Positions 44,151 to 52,564 of a stretch of 57,542 nucleotides of DNA are shown in pieces. The DNA lies in contig NZ_JASERU010000020.1 of NCBI RefSeq assembly GCF_030504985.1, forward strand, positions 1 to 57,542, given 5' to 3'. A program made the translations under genes and the position numbers. This DNA is from Fulvimonas sp. R45 (GTDB taxonomy: Bacteria > Pseudomonadota > Gammaproteobacteria > Xanthomonadales > Rhodanobacteraceae). The notes beneath the pieces were generated by a model. That model saw only the letters and a program-made list of their open reading frames with translations. It did no database searches and was not told where the DNA came from. Position 1 is the stretch's first letter; each line of letters opens with the position of its first letter.

Positions 44151-45095
44151 ATGCGTATCCTGATCGTGGGCGCGGGCGCCACCGGTGGCTATTTCGGCGG
44201 GCGCCTGCTGCAGCACGGCCGCGACGTGAGCTTCCTGGTGCGCGAGCGGCGCGCCGCGCAGCTGGCGCGCGACGGGTTGGTGATCCGCAGTCCCGCCGGC
44301 GACGCCATGCTGCCCGCGCCGCCCACCGTGCTGGCGCGCGAACTCGGCGCGCGCGGGCCGTTCGACCTGGTCGTGCTGGGCTGCAAGGCCTACGGGCTGG
44401 CGCAGGCGATCGACGATTTCGCGCCGGCGGTGGGGCCTGACACCGCGATCCTGCCGCTGCTCAACGGCATGCGCCATCTCGACCTGCTCGACGCGCGCTT
44501 CGGCGCGGACAAGGTGCTGGGCGGGCAGTGCTCGATCGCCGCCACGCTGGACGACGATGGCGCCATCCGCCACCTCAACCGCATGCATGACCTCGTCTTC
44601 GGCGAACGCGACGGTACCGCGTCGGAGCGCATGCAGGCGATCACCCGGGCCCTGGCCGGCGCCGGCTTCGACGCCCACCCCAGCGACGCGGCGCTGCAAG
44701 CGATGTGGAACAAGTGGGTATTCCTCGCCTCGCTGGCCGGCATCACCTGCCTGATGCGCGCCCCGGTGGGCGACATCATGGCCGCGCCCGGCGGGCGCGA
44801 GACCACGCTGGCGTTGCTGGAGGAATGCCGCGCCACCGCGGGACGCGCCGGCCACGCGCCCAGCGACGCCGCGCTGGAGCGTGCGCGCGCCATGCTTACC
44901 GATCCCGCTTCGACCCTCACCGCCTCGATGCTGCGCGACCTGCAGCAGGGCCATCCGATCGAGGCCGACCACGTGGTCGGCGACATGCTCGCGCGGTCCG
45001 GCCGCGAGCCCGGCGACGGCTCCATGCTGGCCGTCGCCTACGCCCACCTGAAGGCCTACGAGGCGGGTCGCGCCCGCGCCGCTGCCCGGCACTAG
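44151..45095 (+). CDS. panE: Ketopantoate reductase-like protein (PanE/ApbA family)
   Basis: NADP-dependent reductase of 314 residues. The Rossmann motif GAGATGGYFGG starts at residue 7, VVLGCKAYGLAQAI follows, and the substrate region has NKWVFLASLAGITCLMRAPVG, with the Lys and Asn used in PanE. Ketopantoate reductase makes pantoate for coenzyme A. Many paralogs in this family act on other oxo-acids, so the substrate is only probable. It sits between the acyltransferase (3-base gap) and a GNAT; the TAG stop overlaps a TAGAAT box that could drive the next gene. Confidence 0.7.
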   Translation: MRILIVGAGATGGYFGGRLLQHGRDVSFLVRERRAAQLARDGLVIRSPAGDAMLPAPPTVLARELGARGPFDLVVLGCKAYGLAQAIDDFAPAVGPDTAILPLLNGMRHLDLLDARFGADKVLGGQCSIAATLDDDGAIRHLNRMHDLVFGERDGTASERMQAITRALAGAGFDAHPSDAALQAMWNKWVFLASLAGITCLMRAPVGDIMAAPGGRETTLALLEECRATAGRAGHAPSDAALERARAMLTDPASTLTASMLRDLQQGHPIEADHVVGDMLARSGREPGDGSMLAVAYAHLKAYEAGRARAAARH

Positions 45096-45106
45096 AATCC
45101 ACCGCC

Positions 45107-45649
45107 ATGACGCATCCCGCTGCCCCCTTCACTTTCCGCATCGCCACCGCCGCCGACGTCGCCGTCGTGGTGGCCCTGGTCGAATCCGCCTATCGCGGCG
45201 ATTCCGGCCGCCGCGGCTGGACCACCGAATCGGACCTGCTCGACGGCCAGCGCACCGATCCCGACGACGTGGCGGCCACCATCGCCCGTCCCGACAGCCT
45301 GATCCTGCTGGCCGAGCGGGACGGGCGCCTGCTCGCCAGCTGCCACATCGAGAAGCTGCCGGAAGGCGGCTACTTCGGCATGTTCGCGGTGGACCCGGCG
45401 CAGCAGGGCGGCGGCCTGGGCAAGGCGGTGCTGGCCGAGGCCGAGCGCATCGCGCGCGAGCGCTGGCAGTGCCGCGCCATGCACATGACGGTGATCGTGC
45501 AGCGCGACGAGCTGATCGCCTGGTACGAACGCCGCGGCTACCGCCGCACCGGCCACTACAAGCCGTTCCCCTACGGCGACGCGCGTTTCGGCATCCCGCT
45601 CCGCGATGACCTGCGCTTCGAGGTGCTGGTGAAGGACCTGCCCGCATGA
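45107..45649 (+). CDS. GNAT-family N-acetyltransferase
   Basis: A 180-residue acetyltransferase. The acetyl-CoA loop reads FAVDPAQQGGGLGKAVLAEAE (about 89-109), and the typical last strand has LIAWYERRGYRRTGHYKPFP. The N-terminal FRIATAADVAVVVALVESAYRG is the usual first helix. The substrate cannot be told. It overlaps the Rieske gene by 4 bases. A TAGAAT box at 45093-45098 is a possible local promoter, so the gene pair may be separate from suf. Confidence 0.85.
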   Translation: MTHPAAPFTFRIATAADVAVVVALVESAYRGDSGRRGWTTESDLLDGQRTDPDDVAATIARPDSLILLAERDGRLLASCHIEKLPEGGYFGMFAVDPAQQGGGLGKAVLAEAERIARERWQCRAMHMTVIVQRDELIAWYERRGYRRTGHYKPFPYGDARFGIPLRDDLRFEVLVKDLPA

Positions 45650-45975
45650 GCCTGGCGGCCGAGGGCTGGGTCCGCGTGGGCACCCGCGGCGAGCTGCTGC
45701 CGGGCGAGTTCCGCGTGGTCTACGACGGCGATACGCCGATCGCGGTCTACAACATCGACGGCGACCTCTACGCCGTGGAGGACCTCTGCACCCACGACGG
45801 CGGCGACCTCGCCGGCGGCGAGCTGCACGGCTTCGAGGTGGAATGCCCGCGCCACGGCGCCCGCTTCGACCTGCGCACCGGCGCGGTCACCGCTCCGCCG
45901 GCCTACGAGCCGATCGCCCGCTTCCCCGTGCGCGAGGAGGACGGCGCCATCTGGACCCGCGACGACCGCGGCTGA
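45646..45975 (+). CDS. Rieske [2Fe-2S] ferredoxin-like protein
   Basis: A small 109-residue soluble protein with the cluster ligands Cys48-x-His50 (CTH) and Cys67-x2-His70 (CPRH), 16 residues apart, the exact Rieske spacing. It resembles ferredoxin components of ring-hydroxylating oxygenases and NirD-type proteins, but there is no oxygenase gene nearby. It lies at the end of the suf region, which suggests either an electron carrier for cluster assembly or simply a client protein (inference). The ATG overlaps the GNAT stop. Confidence 0.88.
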   Translation: MSLAAEGWVRVGTRGELLPGEFRVVYDGDTPIAVYNIDGDLYAVEDLCTHDGGDLAGGELHGFEVECPRHGARFDLRTGAVTAPPAYEPIARFPVREEDGAIWTRDDRG

Positions 45976-45976
45976 G

Positions 45977-46263
45977 AGCCTGTTCGAAATCTCCCCGTAG
46001 CTCGCGTTGCCTTGTCCTGGCCGCCCGGCGGGAGTGCGTGGCGCAGCGCCTGCCTGGCTGGCAGAGCCTGCCCCTGCGAAGACAGGGGCCAAGCCGCGCG
46101 CTGCCGCATGGCAGCCAGGGCAAGGCAACCCTTCGGGCCGGGTCTGTTGGCCCGCATCCCTGCGTCATCGCTCCGTCGTGGACGGACGTCCACGCCTTCG
46201 CTCTTCCTTGGCCTGCGCGCAAACAGCTCCCGGCGCGGGCCACGGGGAGATCTTGAACAGGCT
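45977..46263. repeat. 287-bp MITE-like element with terminal inverted repeats
   Basis: The ends are 25-base inverted repeats: AGCCTGTTCGAAATCTCCCC plus GTAGC (45977-46001) against the complement of 46239-46263, agreeing at 22 of 25 positions. A second, nested inverted repeat lies inside (TTGCCTTG-TCCTGG near 46007 against CCAGGGCAAGGCAA near 46115). TGAG flanks the left end and recurs one base beyond the right end, possibly a target duplication. No open frame of any weight is inside. It fills most of the 380-base gap between the Rieske gene and the M1 peptidase; the rest (46264-46355) holds only the peptidase leader with GGGGGAGGG. Confidence 0.75.
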
Positions 46264-46355
46264 TTGAGTCCTCCGGGACCATGACCTCTGGCCTATGACG
46301 AACGACCTGCCCGGGCGCAGGCTGGACGGATCGATCCTTGGGGGAGGGCGTGCCG

Positions 46356-48584
46356 ATGGGGTTCCGTATGGGCGGACGCGGTTGGGTGGGGCTCGCGATG
46401 CTGGCCTGCAGCGTCGCGTGGTCGCAGCAGGCCAGGGCACAGGACGCGCCGACGGCCGGCGCGCCGGCCGCGGCATCTTCCACGACCGCGGCACCGATCC
46501 CGTTCGCGCCGGCGCACCAGACCATCGTCACCACGCCCAGCGCACCGGGCGCCTGGGGCGGGCAGCGCACCGGCAGCGAGGCCACGCTGTCCGACCGGGT
46601 GGTCAGCTACGCCATCGACGCCAGCCTGGACGCGGCGAAGCACCAGGTCGCCGGCAAGGAGCACATGACCTGGCGCAACCGCAGCGACCGGCCGGTCGGC
46701 CACGTCTACTTCCACCTGTACCTCAACGCCTTCGCCAACGAGGGCAGCACCTGGTTCACCGAGCGCAAGGTGCTCACCGCGCACGGCCGCTCGCGCGGCA
46801 ACGCGCGGCTGAAGAAGGGCCAGTGGGGCTGGATCCGCCTGCAGCAGGTGCGGCAGGACGGTACGGCGCTGAAGTGGAGCTTCGTGCAGCCCGACGGTGG
46901 TCCGAAGACCGACGAGACCGTGGTACGCGTCGACCTGGCCCAGCCGGTGCCCGCCGGCGGTACGCTGGCGCTGGACATCGACTTCCTCAGCCAGTTGCCG
47001 CGCGTGGTCGAGCGCACCGGCTGGTGGGGCGACTTCAACCTGGTCGGGCAGTGGTTCCCGAAGATCGGCGTGCTGGAACTGCCCGGCGAGCGCGGCGCCA
47101 CCGCCGTGCGCTGGAACGTGCACGAATTCCACTTCAACAGCGAGTTCTACGCCGACTTCGGCAGCTACGATGTGCACATCACCGCGCCCAGCGACTACAC
47201 CGTGGGCGCGGTGGGCCAGCAGCAGGGCGCGCCGGTGACGAAGGACGGCCGCACCACCTACCACTTCACCCAGGCCGACGTGCACGACTTCGCCTGGGTC
47301 GCCGCCAGGGGCTACAAGACCCTGGACGGCAGCTGGACCGGCCCGGGCAGCCCGAGCGTGGCGGTGCGCGTGATCTACCCGCCCGAGTACGAGGGCAGCG
47401 CCGCGCCCACGCTGAAGTCCACCCGCGCCGCGCTGAGCTATTTCTCCGACACGCTGGGGCCGTACCCGTACCACACCGTCACCGCGGTGGTGCCGCCGTA
47501 CAACGCGCAGGAAGCGGGCGGCATGGAGTACCCGACCTTCTTCACATCCGAGGGCTACACGAAGGTCGAGCCGGGCACGATCAGCCAGTACGGCAGCGAC
47601 TTCGTCAACATCCACGAATTCGGCCATGGCTATTTCTACGGCATCCTCGCCTCGAACGAGTTCGAGGAGCCGATGCTCGACGAGGGCATGAACGAGTACT
47701 GGGACGACCGCATGCTGCGCGACACGCATGATGACATCGCCCTGGCCACGCCGTTCATGAAATGGCTGGGTATCGTGCCGACCGCGAACGCCTACCAGGT
47801 GGAACGCCTCGGCGCGACCCTGAAGCAGCCGGCCGACCCGTTGGCGCAGAACAGCTGGGACCGTCTCTCCAGCAGCAGCTACGGCACCGTCTACACGCGC
47901 ACCGCCACCGCCATGCACGACCTGGAGGCGCGCCTGGGCACGGCCACGATGGAAAAGGCCATGCGGCTGTACTACCAGCGCTGGCGCTTCCGCCATCCCT
48001 CGGTGGCCGACCTGCGCCAGGCGCTGGTCGACGGTTCGGGCGATGCGAAGGACGTCGACGAGATCTTCGCCCAGTTCGTTTACGGCACCCACCATATCGA
48101 CGATCGCGTGGCCGACATCGACACCCACCAGGTGCTGCCGCAGGCGGGCGTGACGTGGAAGGACGGCACGCCGGCGGAAGTCGATGCCGCGGCGCTGGAC
48201 AAGCAGGTCGAGCAGCGGCAGGCGGACTGGAGGAAGGCGCACCCTCAAGCCAAGCCAGGCACCGGCGGCGCCTTCCCCTGGCACAGCACGGTGACCGTGC
48301 TGCGCGACGGCGCCCGCGTGCCCGAGACGCTGCGCGTGAGCTTCGCCGACGGCAGCCACGAGGACGTGCGCTGGGACGACGACCGCCGCTGGGCACGCTT
48401 CGAGTTCGAGAAGCCCAGCAAGGCGGTGTCGGCCGAGCTGGACCCGCAGCGCCGGCTCTATCTCGACGCGGACAAGCTCAACGACAGCCTGACCACCAAG
48501 CCCAGTGGCGCCGCCTCGCGACGCTGGACCGCCGACGTGGCCGCCATGCTGCAGGCCTTCTACTCGATGCTGGTGACCCTGTGA
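46356..48584 (+). CDS. Secreted M1-family metallopeptidase
   Basis: Zinc aminopeptidase-type protein of 742 residues. It has a signal peptide (GWVGLAMLACSVAWSQQARA), an N-terminal beta domain, and the catalytic domain with GGMEYPTFFTSE, a variant of the GAMEN exopeptidase loop, and the zinc site HEFGH (His420, Glu421, His424) followed 18 residues later by Glu443 in LDEGMNEYW. The GGMEY loop and an export signal are typical of a less-studied M1 branch in Xanthomonadales; the substrate is unknown. The ATG was chosen for GGGGGAGGG about 9 bases before. It overlaps the next membrane-protein gene by one base, implying a joint function. Confidence 0.88.
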   Translation: MGFRMGGRGWVGLAMLACSVAWSQQARAQDAPTAGAPAAASSTTAAPIPFAPAHQTIVTTPSAPGAWGGQRTGSEATLSDRVVSYAIDASLDAAKHQVAGKEHMTWRNRSDRPVGHVYFHLYLNAFANEGSTWFTERKVLTAHGRSRGNARLKKGQWGWIRLQQVRQDGTALKWSFVQPDGGPKTDETVVRVDLAQPVPAGGTLALDIDFLSQLPRVVERTGWWGDFNLVGQWFPKIGVLELPGERGATAVRWNVHEFHFNSEFYADFGSYDVHITAPSDYTVGAVGQQQGAPVTKDGRTTYHFTQADVHDFAWVAARGYKTLDGSWTGPGSPSVAVRVIYPPEYEGSAAPTLKSTRAALSYFSDTLGPYPYHTVTAVVPPYNAQEAGGMEYPTFFTSEGYTKVEPGTISQYGSDFVNIHEFGHGYFYGILASNEFEEPMLDEGMNEYWDDRMLRDTHDDIALATPFMKWLGIVPTANAYQVERLGATLKQPADPLAQNSWDRLSSSSYGTVYTRTATAMHDLEARLGTATMEKAMRLYYQRWRFRHPSVADLRQALVDGSGDAKDVDEIFAQFVYGTHHIDDRVADIDTHQVLPQAGVTWKDGTPAEVDAAALDKQVEQRQADWRKAHPQAKPGTGGAFPWHSTVTVLRDGARVPETLRVSFADGSHEDVRWDDDRRWARFEFEKPSKAVSAELDPQRRLYLDADKLNDSLTTKPSGAASRRWTADVAAMLQAFYSMLVTL

Positions 48585-49504
48585 TGATGGCCTACACCAC
48601 TTCCCGTCGCGTGGGCCCGGGCGCCCTTGGTTCCGCCATGCTGGCCGCCGTGCAGTGGCGGCTGCTGCTGCTGTGGCTGGTATTCATGCTGCTGCCGGCC
48701 ACGGTGGTGGCATTGCCGCTGTGGCGCACGCTGGGTGGCCTGCTCGACCATTCCGTGCATGCCGGCGAATGGGCACGGCATTTCGACATGCTGATGTTCG
48801 GCGACGCGATGATGGCGCTGGGCCGGCACGCCGAGTGGTTCGGTGCCACCGCCTTGCTGGGCGTGCTGCTGACGCTGCTGATGTCGCCGTTCCTGGACGG
48901 CATGATGGTGGCCGGCGGACGCGCCGGGCGCGCGCTGGGCTTCGGCGCGCTGCTGCAGGGCGGCTGGGTCGAGTACGGCCGCATGTTCCGGGTGATGCTG
49001 TGGTCGCTGCTGCCCTACGCCGTGGTGGCGGTGGTGGCCGGCGCTGGCGCGCATGTGGCGGACCGCCACGCCGAACGGGCGGTGCTGGAGTCACAGGCGG
49101 ACGCCTGGGCGCACGGCGCGCGCTGGGTGCTGCTGGTGGTGTTCGTGCTGGCGCAGGCGGTCGTGGAATCGACGCGTGCCGCGTTCATCGCCGATCCCGA
49201 GTTGCGCTCGGCCACGCGCGCGCTGGGGCGCGGCCTGCTGCAACTGCTGCGGCGCCCGCTGGGTACGCTGCTGTTCTACCTGGTGGTGAGCGCGGTGGGT
49301 CTGCTCGTCGCCGGTGCGCTGGGCATCGCGCGCATCCATACCACGGCGGCGGACGGCGGCTTCCTGCCGGCCCTGCTGCTGGGCCAGCTGATCGTGCTGG
49401 CGATCGGCTGGATGCGGCTGGCGCGGCTGCTGGCGCTGGCGGCCGTGGCGCGCGCGTGGGCGGCAGGGCGCCGGCGCAGGCCGGGTCTGGCCGGCGCGCG
49501 CTGA
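48584..49504 (+). CDS. Polytopic membrane protein coupled to the M1 peptidase
   Basis: A 306-residue protein with about six hydrophobic helices (WRLLLLWLVFMLLPATVVALPL; TALLGVLLTLLMSPFLDGMM; VMLWSLLPYAVVAVVAGAGA; WVLLVVFVLAQAVVE; LGTLLFYLVVSAVGLLVAGALG; LLLGQLIVLAIGWMRLARLLAL) and a positive C-terminal tail. I recognise no family with certainty; it resembles proteins with a long loop carrying Gly and Arg between helices two and three (GGRAGRALGFGALLQGG). Its ATG overlaps the peptidase TGA, so the two are made together; possibly it anchors or secretes the peptidase, or handles its products. It ends before the convergent GNAT. Confidence 0.7.
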   Translation: MMAYTTSRRVGPGALGSAMLAAVQWRLLLLWLVFMLLPATVVALPLWRTLGGLLDHSVHAGEWARHFDMLMFGDAMMALGRHAEWFGATALLGVLLTLLMSPFLDGMMVAGGRAGRALGFGALLQGGWVEYGRMFRVMLWSLLPYAVVAVVAGAGAHVADRHAERAVLESQADAWAHGARWVLLVVFVLAQAVVESTRAAFIADPELRSATRALGRGLLQLLRRPLGTLLFYLVVSAVGLLVAGALGIARIHTTAADGGFLPALLLGQLIVLAIGWMRLARLLALAAVARAWAAGRRRRPGLAGAR

Positions 49505-49534
49505 CGGCGCATCGGGGCCGTTGCGCGTCGTGCC

Positions 49535-50074
49535 TCAGCCGTAGGCGCGACGCGGCTCCGCGTGGGGCGGGTAGTAGGCGAACACGTGGGTGTCGCTGCC
49601 GTAGAAGTCCATGTCCTCGATGTGCTCGCCGCCGAGGCGCCCGGCCACCCGGTCGGAGGCGTCGTTGCCCACGCGCACCAGGCTGATCACGCGCGGCGCG
49701 TGCAGGCGACGCCAGGCGAAGTCCAGCACCGCGTTGCCGGCCTCGGTAGCGTAGCCGTGATGGCGGTATTCCGGCTTGAGCATCCAGCCCAGCTCCAGGT
49801 CGGGCCAGCCCTCGGGGTGGAACAGGCCGGCGCGGCCGATGAAGGCACCGCCGTCCTTCAGCTCCAGTGCCCACATGCCGTAGCCGCGCAGCTGCCAGTG
49901 GCCGATCAGCATGGCCAGCGAGCGCCAGGCGTTGATGCGGTCCAGCGGCAGGCCGTCGCCGATCCAGCGCGTGCTTTCCGGGTCGGACAGCATCGCGGCG
50001 TAGTCGTCGAAATGGCGTTCGGTGAGGGCGGTGAGGCGCAGGCGCGCGGTTTCGATGTTGGGAACGTCGATCAT
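49535..50074 (-). CDS. RimJ/RimL-type GNAT acetyltransferase
   Basis: A 179-residue acetyltransferase. The N-terminal IETARLRLTALTERHFDDY and the acetyl-CoA segment WMLKPEYRHHGYATEAGNAVLDFAW are typical of the RimJ/RimL branch, which acetylates protein N-termini or small molecules. Its start overlaps the stop of the SET-domain gene (ATGA), so it is made with that protein. The substrate is unknown. Confidence 0.85.
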   Translation of the reverse strand: MIDVPNIETARLRLTALTERHFDDYAAMLSDPESTRWIGDGLPLDRINAWRSLAMLIGHWQLRGYGMWALELKDGGAFIGRAGLFHPEGWPDLELGWMLKPEYRHHGYATEAGNAVLDFAWRRLHAPRVISLVRVGNDASDRVAGRLGGEHIEDMDFYGSDTHVFAYYPPHAEPRRAYG

Positions 50075-50559
50075 GTCGGTTCGGCAAGCGGGCGGCGGCC
50101 ATCGAGCAAGGCGGCCAGCGCGCGGGTGGTGGTCGCCAGGCTCTCGGCCCAGGGCAGACCGACGATTCTCTCACCGGAGACCGCGTCGTCAAAATCCTCG
50201 GCCTGGCCGGGCGGCAGCAGGTGGCGGTAGTCCACGGTGATTTCGGTGTCGGCGGGCAGGTCGTCCAGCGCGAACACGAAGCCCAGGTGCCACAGGCCGG
50301 TGGGCCGGAAGCTGTGGTTGATGTAGCACTCGTCGGGCCAGTCGGGCGACAGCGTGTAGTGGTCCTCGAACCAGCGCGCGGCCGCGTGCATCTGGGCAGC
50401 CAAGGCCGGGTCGGCGGCGATCTCGGCGTGGCGCCAGGTGCGGTCGATGGCGTCGGGGGCGGTAATGATGCGGCCGGCGGGCACGGCCTCGCCGAGGAAC
50501 AGGCCCTGGCCGGCGCCCCGGATGGCGGAAGGGGCGATGCGGTAACGCGGAAGGATCAT
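50071..50559 (-). CDS. SET-domain protein
   Basis: A 162-residue SET-domain protein. The N-terminal SAIRGAGQGLFLGEAVPAGRII and the C-terminal INHSFRPTGLWHLGFVFALDDLPADTEITVDY are the two halves of the SET fold, with the N-H-S box and the catalytic-type Tyr in VDYR. In most proteins of this type the middle is short, as here. SET proteins usually methylate lysine, using SAM; a bacterial target is unknown. The ATG at MILPRYRI was chosen for fit; the frame is open farther upstream without a fold. It is followed by a 4-base overlap with a GNAT. Confidence 0.75.
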   Translation of the reverse strand: MILPRYRIAPSAIRGAGQGLFLGEAVPAGRIITAPDAIDRTWRHAEIAADPALAAQMHAAARWFEDHYTLSPDWPDECYINHSFRPTGLWHLGFVFALDDLPADTEITVDYRHLLPPGQAEDFDDAVSGERIVGLPWAESLATTTRALAALLDGRRPLAEPT

Positions 50560-50887
50560 GCGGGCAGGCGGCGAAGGCGGTACTACCCAGTGTAGCGCAG
50601 CCGGCGCCCCTCCCTGGCGCGCCGGCTGCTCCATCCTGGAACCGAATCCCTGTCCGGCGCCTTGTCCCCGGCGCCGGCGTTCCCTTGCGTGACGTCCCTG
50701 TGGCGACTTCCGTTGTCGACCGGGGAGTACTTTGCCGCAAGGGCCGGGCCGCTGCCGCCGGCGCCGGCGGTTTCCATACGTACGCGTTTGGCCAGCTGGC
50801 GTGTCAGGGAAACCTCACACGTGCGGCGGGGCTCCGGAGGCCGGCTGCTACACTGTGGGCTTTGCCAGCCTGCATGGAGCCCTCCTG
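50560..50887. other. 328-base divergent intergenic region (SET gene / M20 gene)
   Basis: No gene is seen here. It includes GC-rich inverted stretches (for example GCCGGCG-type repeats around 50600-50670) and near its right end an extended -10 box TGC-TACACT (50846-50854), about 34 bases before the M20 start; no -35 is clear. No motif for the leftward SET promoter is evident. Confidence 0.5.
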
Positions 50888-52312
50888 ATGGATACCGCCC
50901 GCCTTTCCAGCTTCGTCGGCCAGCTGTGGGACGACGAGATCGTGCCGCAACTGGTCGAATACATCCGCATCCCCAACAAGTCGCCGATGTTCGACAAGGA
51001 CTGGCAGGCGCACGGCTACATGGACCAGGCAGTGAAGCTGATGTCGGGCTGGGCGCGGTCCAAGCTGGCCGCGCTGCCGGGCGCCACGCTGGAGGTGGTG
51101 CAGCTGGAGGGCCGTACCCCGCTGATCTACATCGAGGTGCCGGGGCAGGGCGACGATACCGTGGTGCTGTACGGCCACCTGGACAAGCAGCCGGAGATGA
51201 CCGGCTGGGCCGAGGGCCTGGGCCCGTGGACGCCGGTGATCAAGGGCGACAAGCTGTACGGCCGCGGTGGCGCCGACGACGGCTACGCCATCTTCGGCTC
51301 GCTGGCGGCCCTGCTGGCGCTGCACGAGCAGGGCATTCCGCATGCGCGCTGCGTGGTGCTGATCGAGGCCTGCGAGGAATCCGGCAGCTATGACCTGCCG
51401 TTCTATGTGGACCACCTGGCCGCGCGCATCGGCAATCCCTCGCTGGTGGTGTGCCTGGACTCGGGCTGCGGCAACTACGACCAGCTGTGGCTCACCACCA
51501 GCCTGCGCGGCATGACCGGCGGCGAGCTGACCGTGGAGGTGCTCGACGAGGGCGTGCATTCGGGCGACGCCTCCGGCGTGGTGCCATCCAGCTTCCGCAT
51601 CCTGCGCCAGCTGCTGGAGCGGCTGGAGGACGCCAACACCGGCCGTATCAAGCCGCAGGAACTGTACGTGGAGATCCCCGCCGAGCGCGTGGAGCAGGCG
51701 AAGAAGTCGGCCGAGGTGCTGGGCACTGCGGTGTACGACAAGTTCCCCTTCGTCGAGGGCATGCGGCCGGTCACCGACGACCTGGCCGAACTGGTGCTCA
51801 ACCGCACCTGGCGCCCGCAGCTGGCGGTGACCGGGGCCGACGGCCTGCCGCCGCTGGAAAGCGCGGGCAACGTGTTGCGCCCGAAGACCTCGGTGAAGCT
51901 CAGCCTGCGCGTGCCGCCCACGCTGTCGGGCGCCAGGGCCGGCCAGTTCGTCAAGGAACTGCTGGAGAAGGATCCGCCCTACGGCGCCAAAGTGCGCTTC
52001 AAGCTGGAGAAGGACGGCAGCGGCTGGAACGCGCCGCAGCTTTCGCCGTGGCTGGCGCAGACCGTGGCGGAGGCGTCCGAGCACCATTTCGGCGCCCCGG
52101 CCGCGTACATGGGCGAGGGCGGCTCGATCCCGTTCATGGGCATGCTGGGCGAGAAGTTCCCGCAGGCGCAGTTCCTGATCACCGGCGTGCTGGGTCCGCA
52201 TTCCAACGCGCACGGCCCCAACGAGTTCCTGCACATCCCCACCGGCAAGAAGGTGAGCATGGTGGTGGCCGAAGTGGTGGCGAAGCACTACGCGCAGGGC
52301 GCCGAGGGCTGA
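50888..52312 (+). CDS. M20-family metallopeptidase (dipeptidase-like)
   Basis: A 474-residue dinuclear zinc hydrolase. Metal and catalytic residues are visible: His97 and Asp99 in LYGHLDKQP, Asp130 in RGGADDGYA, the Glu163-Glu164 pair in EACEESGS, and a late His in GPHSNAHGPNE. The length and the mid-chain dimerisation lid match the CNDP-like dipeptidases rather than the acetylornithine deacetylases. It acts in the cytoplasm (no signal peptide) on small peptides. The ATG is preceded by a short CCTCCTG; transcription probably starts at the TACACT box. The stop is followed by repeat DNA. Confidence 0.85.
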   Translation: MDTARLSSFVGQLWDDEIVPQLVEYIRIPNKSPMFDKDWQAHGYMDQAVKLMSGWARSKLAALPGATLEVVQLEGRTPLIYIEVPGQGDDTVVLYGHLDKQPEMTGWAEGLGPWTPVIKGDKLYGRGGADDGYAIFGSLAALLALHEQGIPHARCVVLIEACEESGSYDLPFYVDHLAARIGNPSLVVCLDSGCGNYDQLWLTTSLRGMTGGELTVEVLDEGVHSGDASGVVPSSFRILRQLLERLEDANTGRIKPQELYVEIPAERVEQAKKSAEVLGTAVYDKFPFVEGMRPVTDDLAELVLNRTWRPQLAVTGADGLPPLESAGNVLRPKTSVKLSLRVPPTLSGARAGQFVKELLEKDPPYGAKVRFKLEKDGSGWNAPQLSPWLAQTVAEASEHHFGAPAAYMGEGGSIPFMGMLGEKFPQAQFLITGVLGPHSNAHGPNEFLHIPTGKKVSMVVAEVVAKHYAQGAEG

Positions 52313-52327
52313 CCCGCTTCTTCTCCC

Positions 52328-52552
52328 TCTCCCCTCCGGGGAGGGTCGGGGTGAGGGGCCAACCTCGCGGATTGCTTGAAAGAAACGAGGGGCGCTCGGT
52401 TGAACGTTTTCGCGAGCACCCGCCCCTCACCTCCATCCTCTCCCCGGAGGGGAGAGGAAGCGAAGGCAAGGAGCGCTTTGTTTGGATGGAAGCGGCGAGC
52501 ACCCGCCCCTCACCTCCATCCTCTCCCCGCAGGGGAGAGGAGGCGAATGCAA
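52328..52552. repeat. Repeat block with two 58-bp direct copies
   Basis: A CTCCCC-TCC-GGGGAG hairpin at 52329-52343 is followed by two copies of a 58-base unit (52412-52469 and 52495-52552) that agree at 55 of 58 positions. Each unit begins GCGAGCACCCGCCCCTCACC and contains a CCTCTCCCC..GGGGAGAGG palindrome. The second ends 12 bases before yggS, so it supplies the yggS leader. Confidence 0.8.
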
Positions 52553-52564
52553 AGAGCCACACTC

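Noticed and set aside
41439-45092. A 1217-codon minus-strand frame across the suf and panE region
   Set aside because: Antisense to sufD, sufS, acyltransferase and panE-like genes; low-complexity His/Gln/Arg composition.
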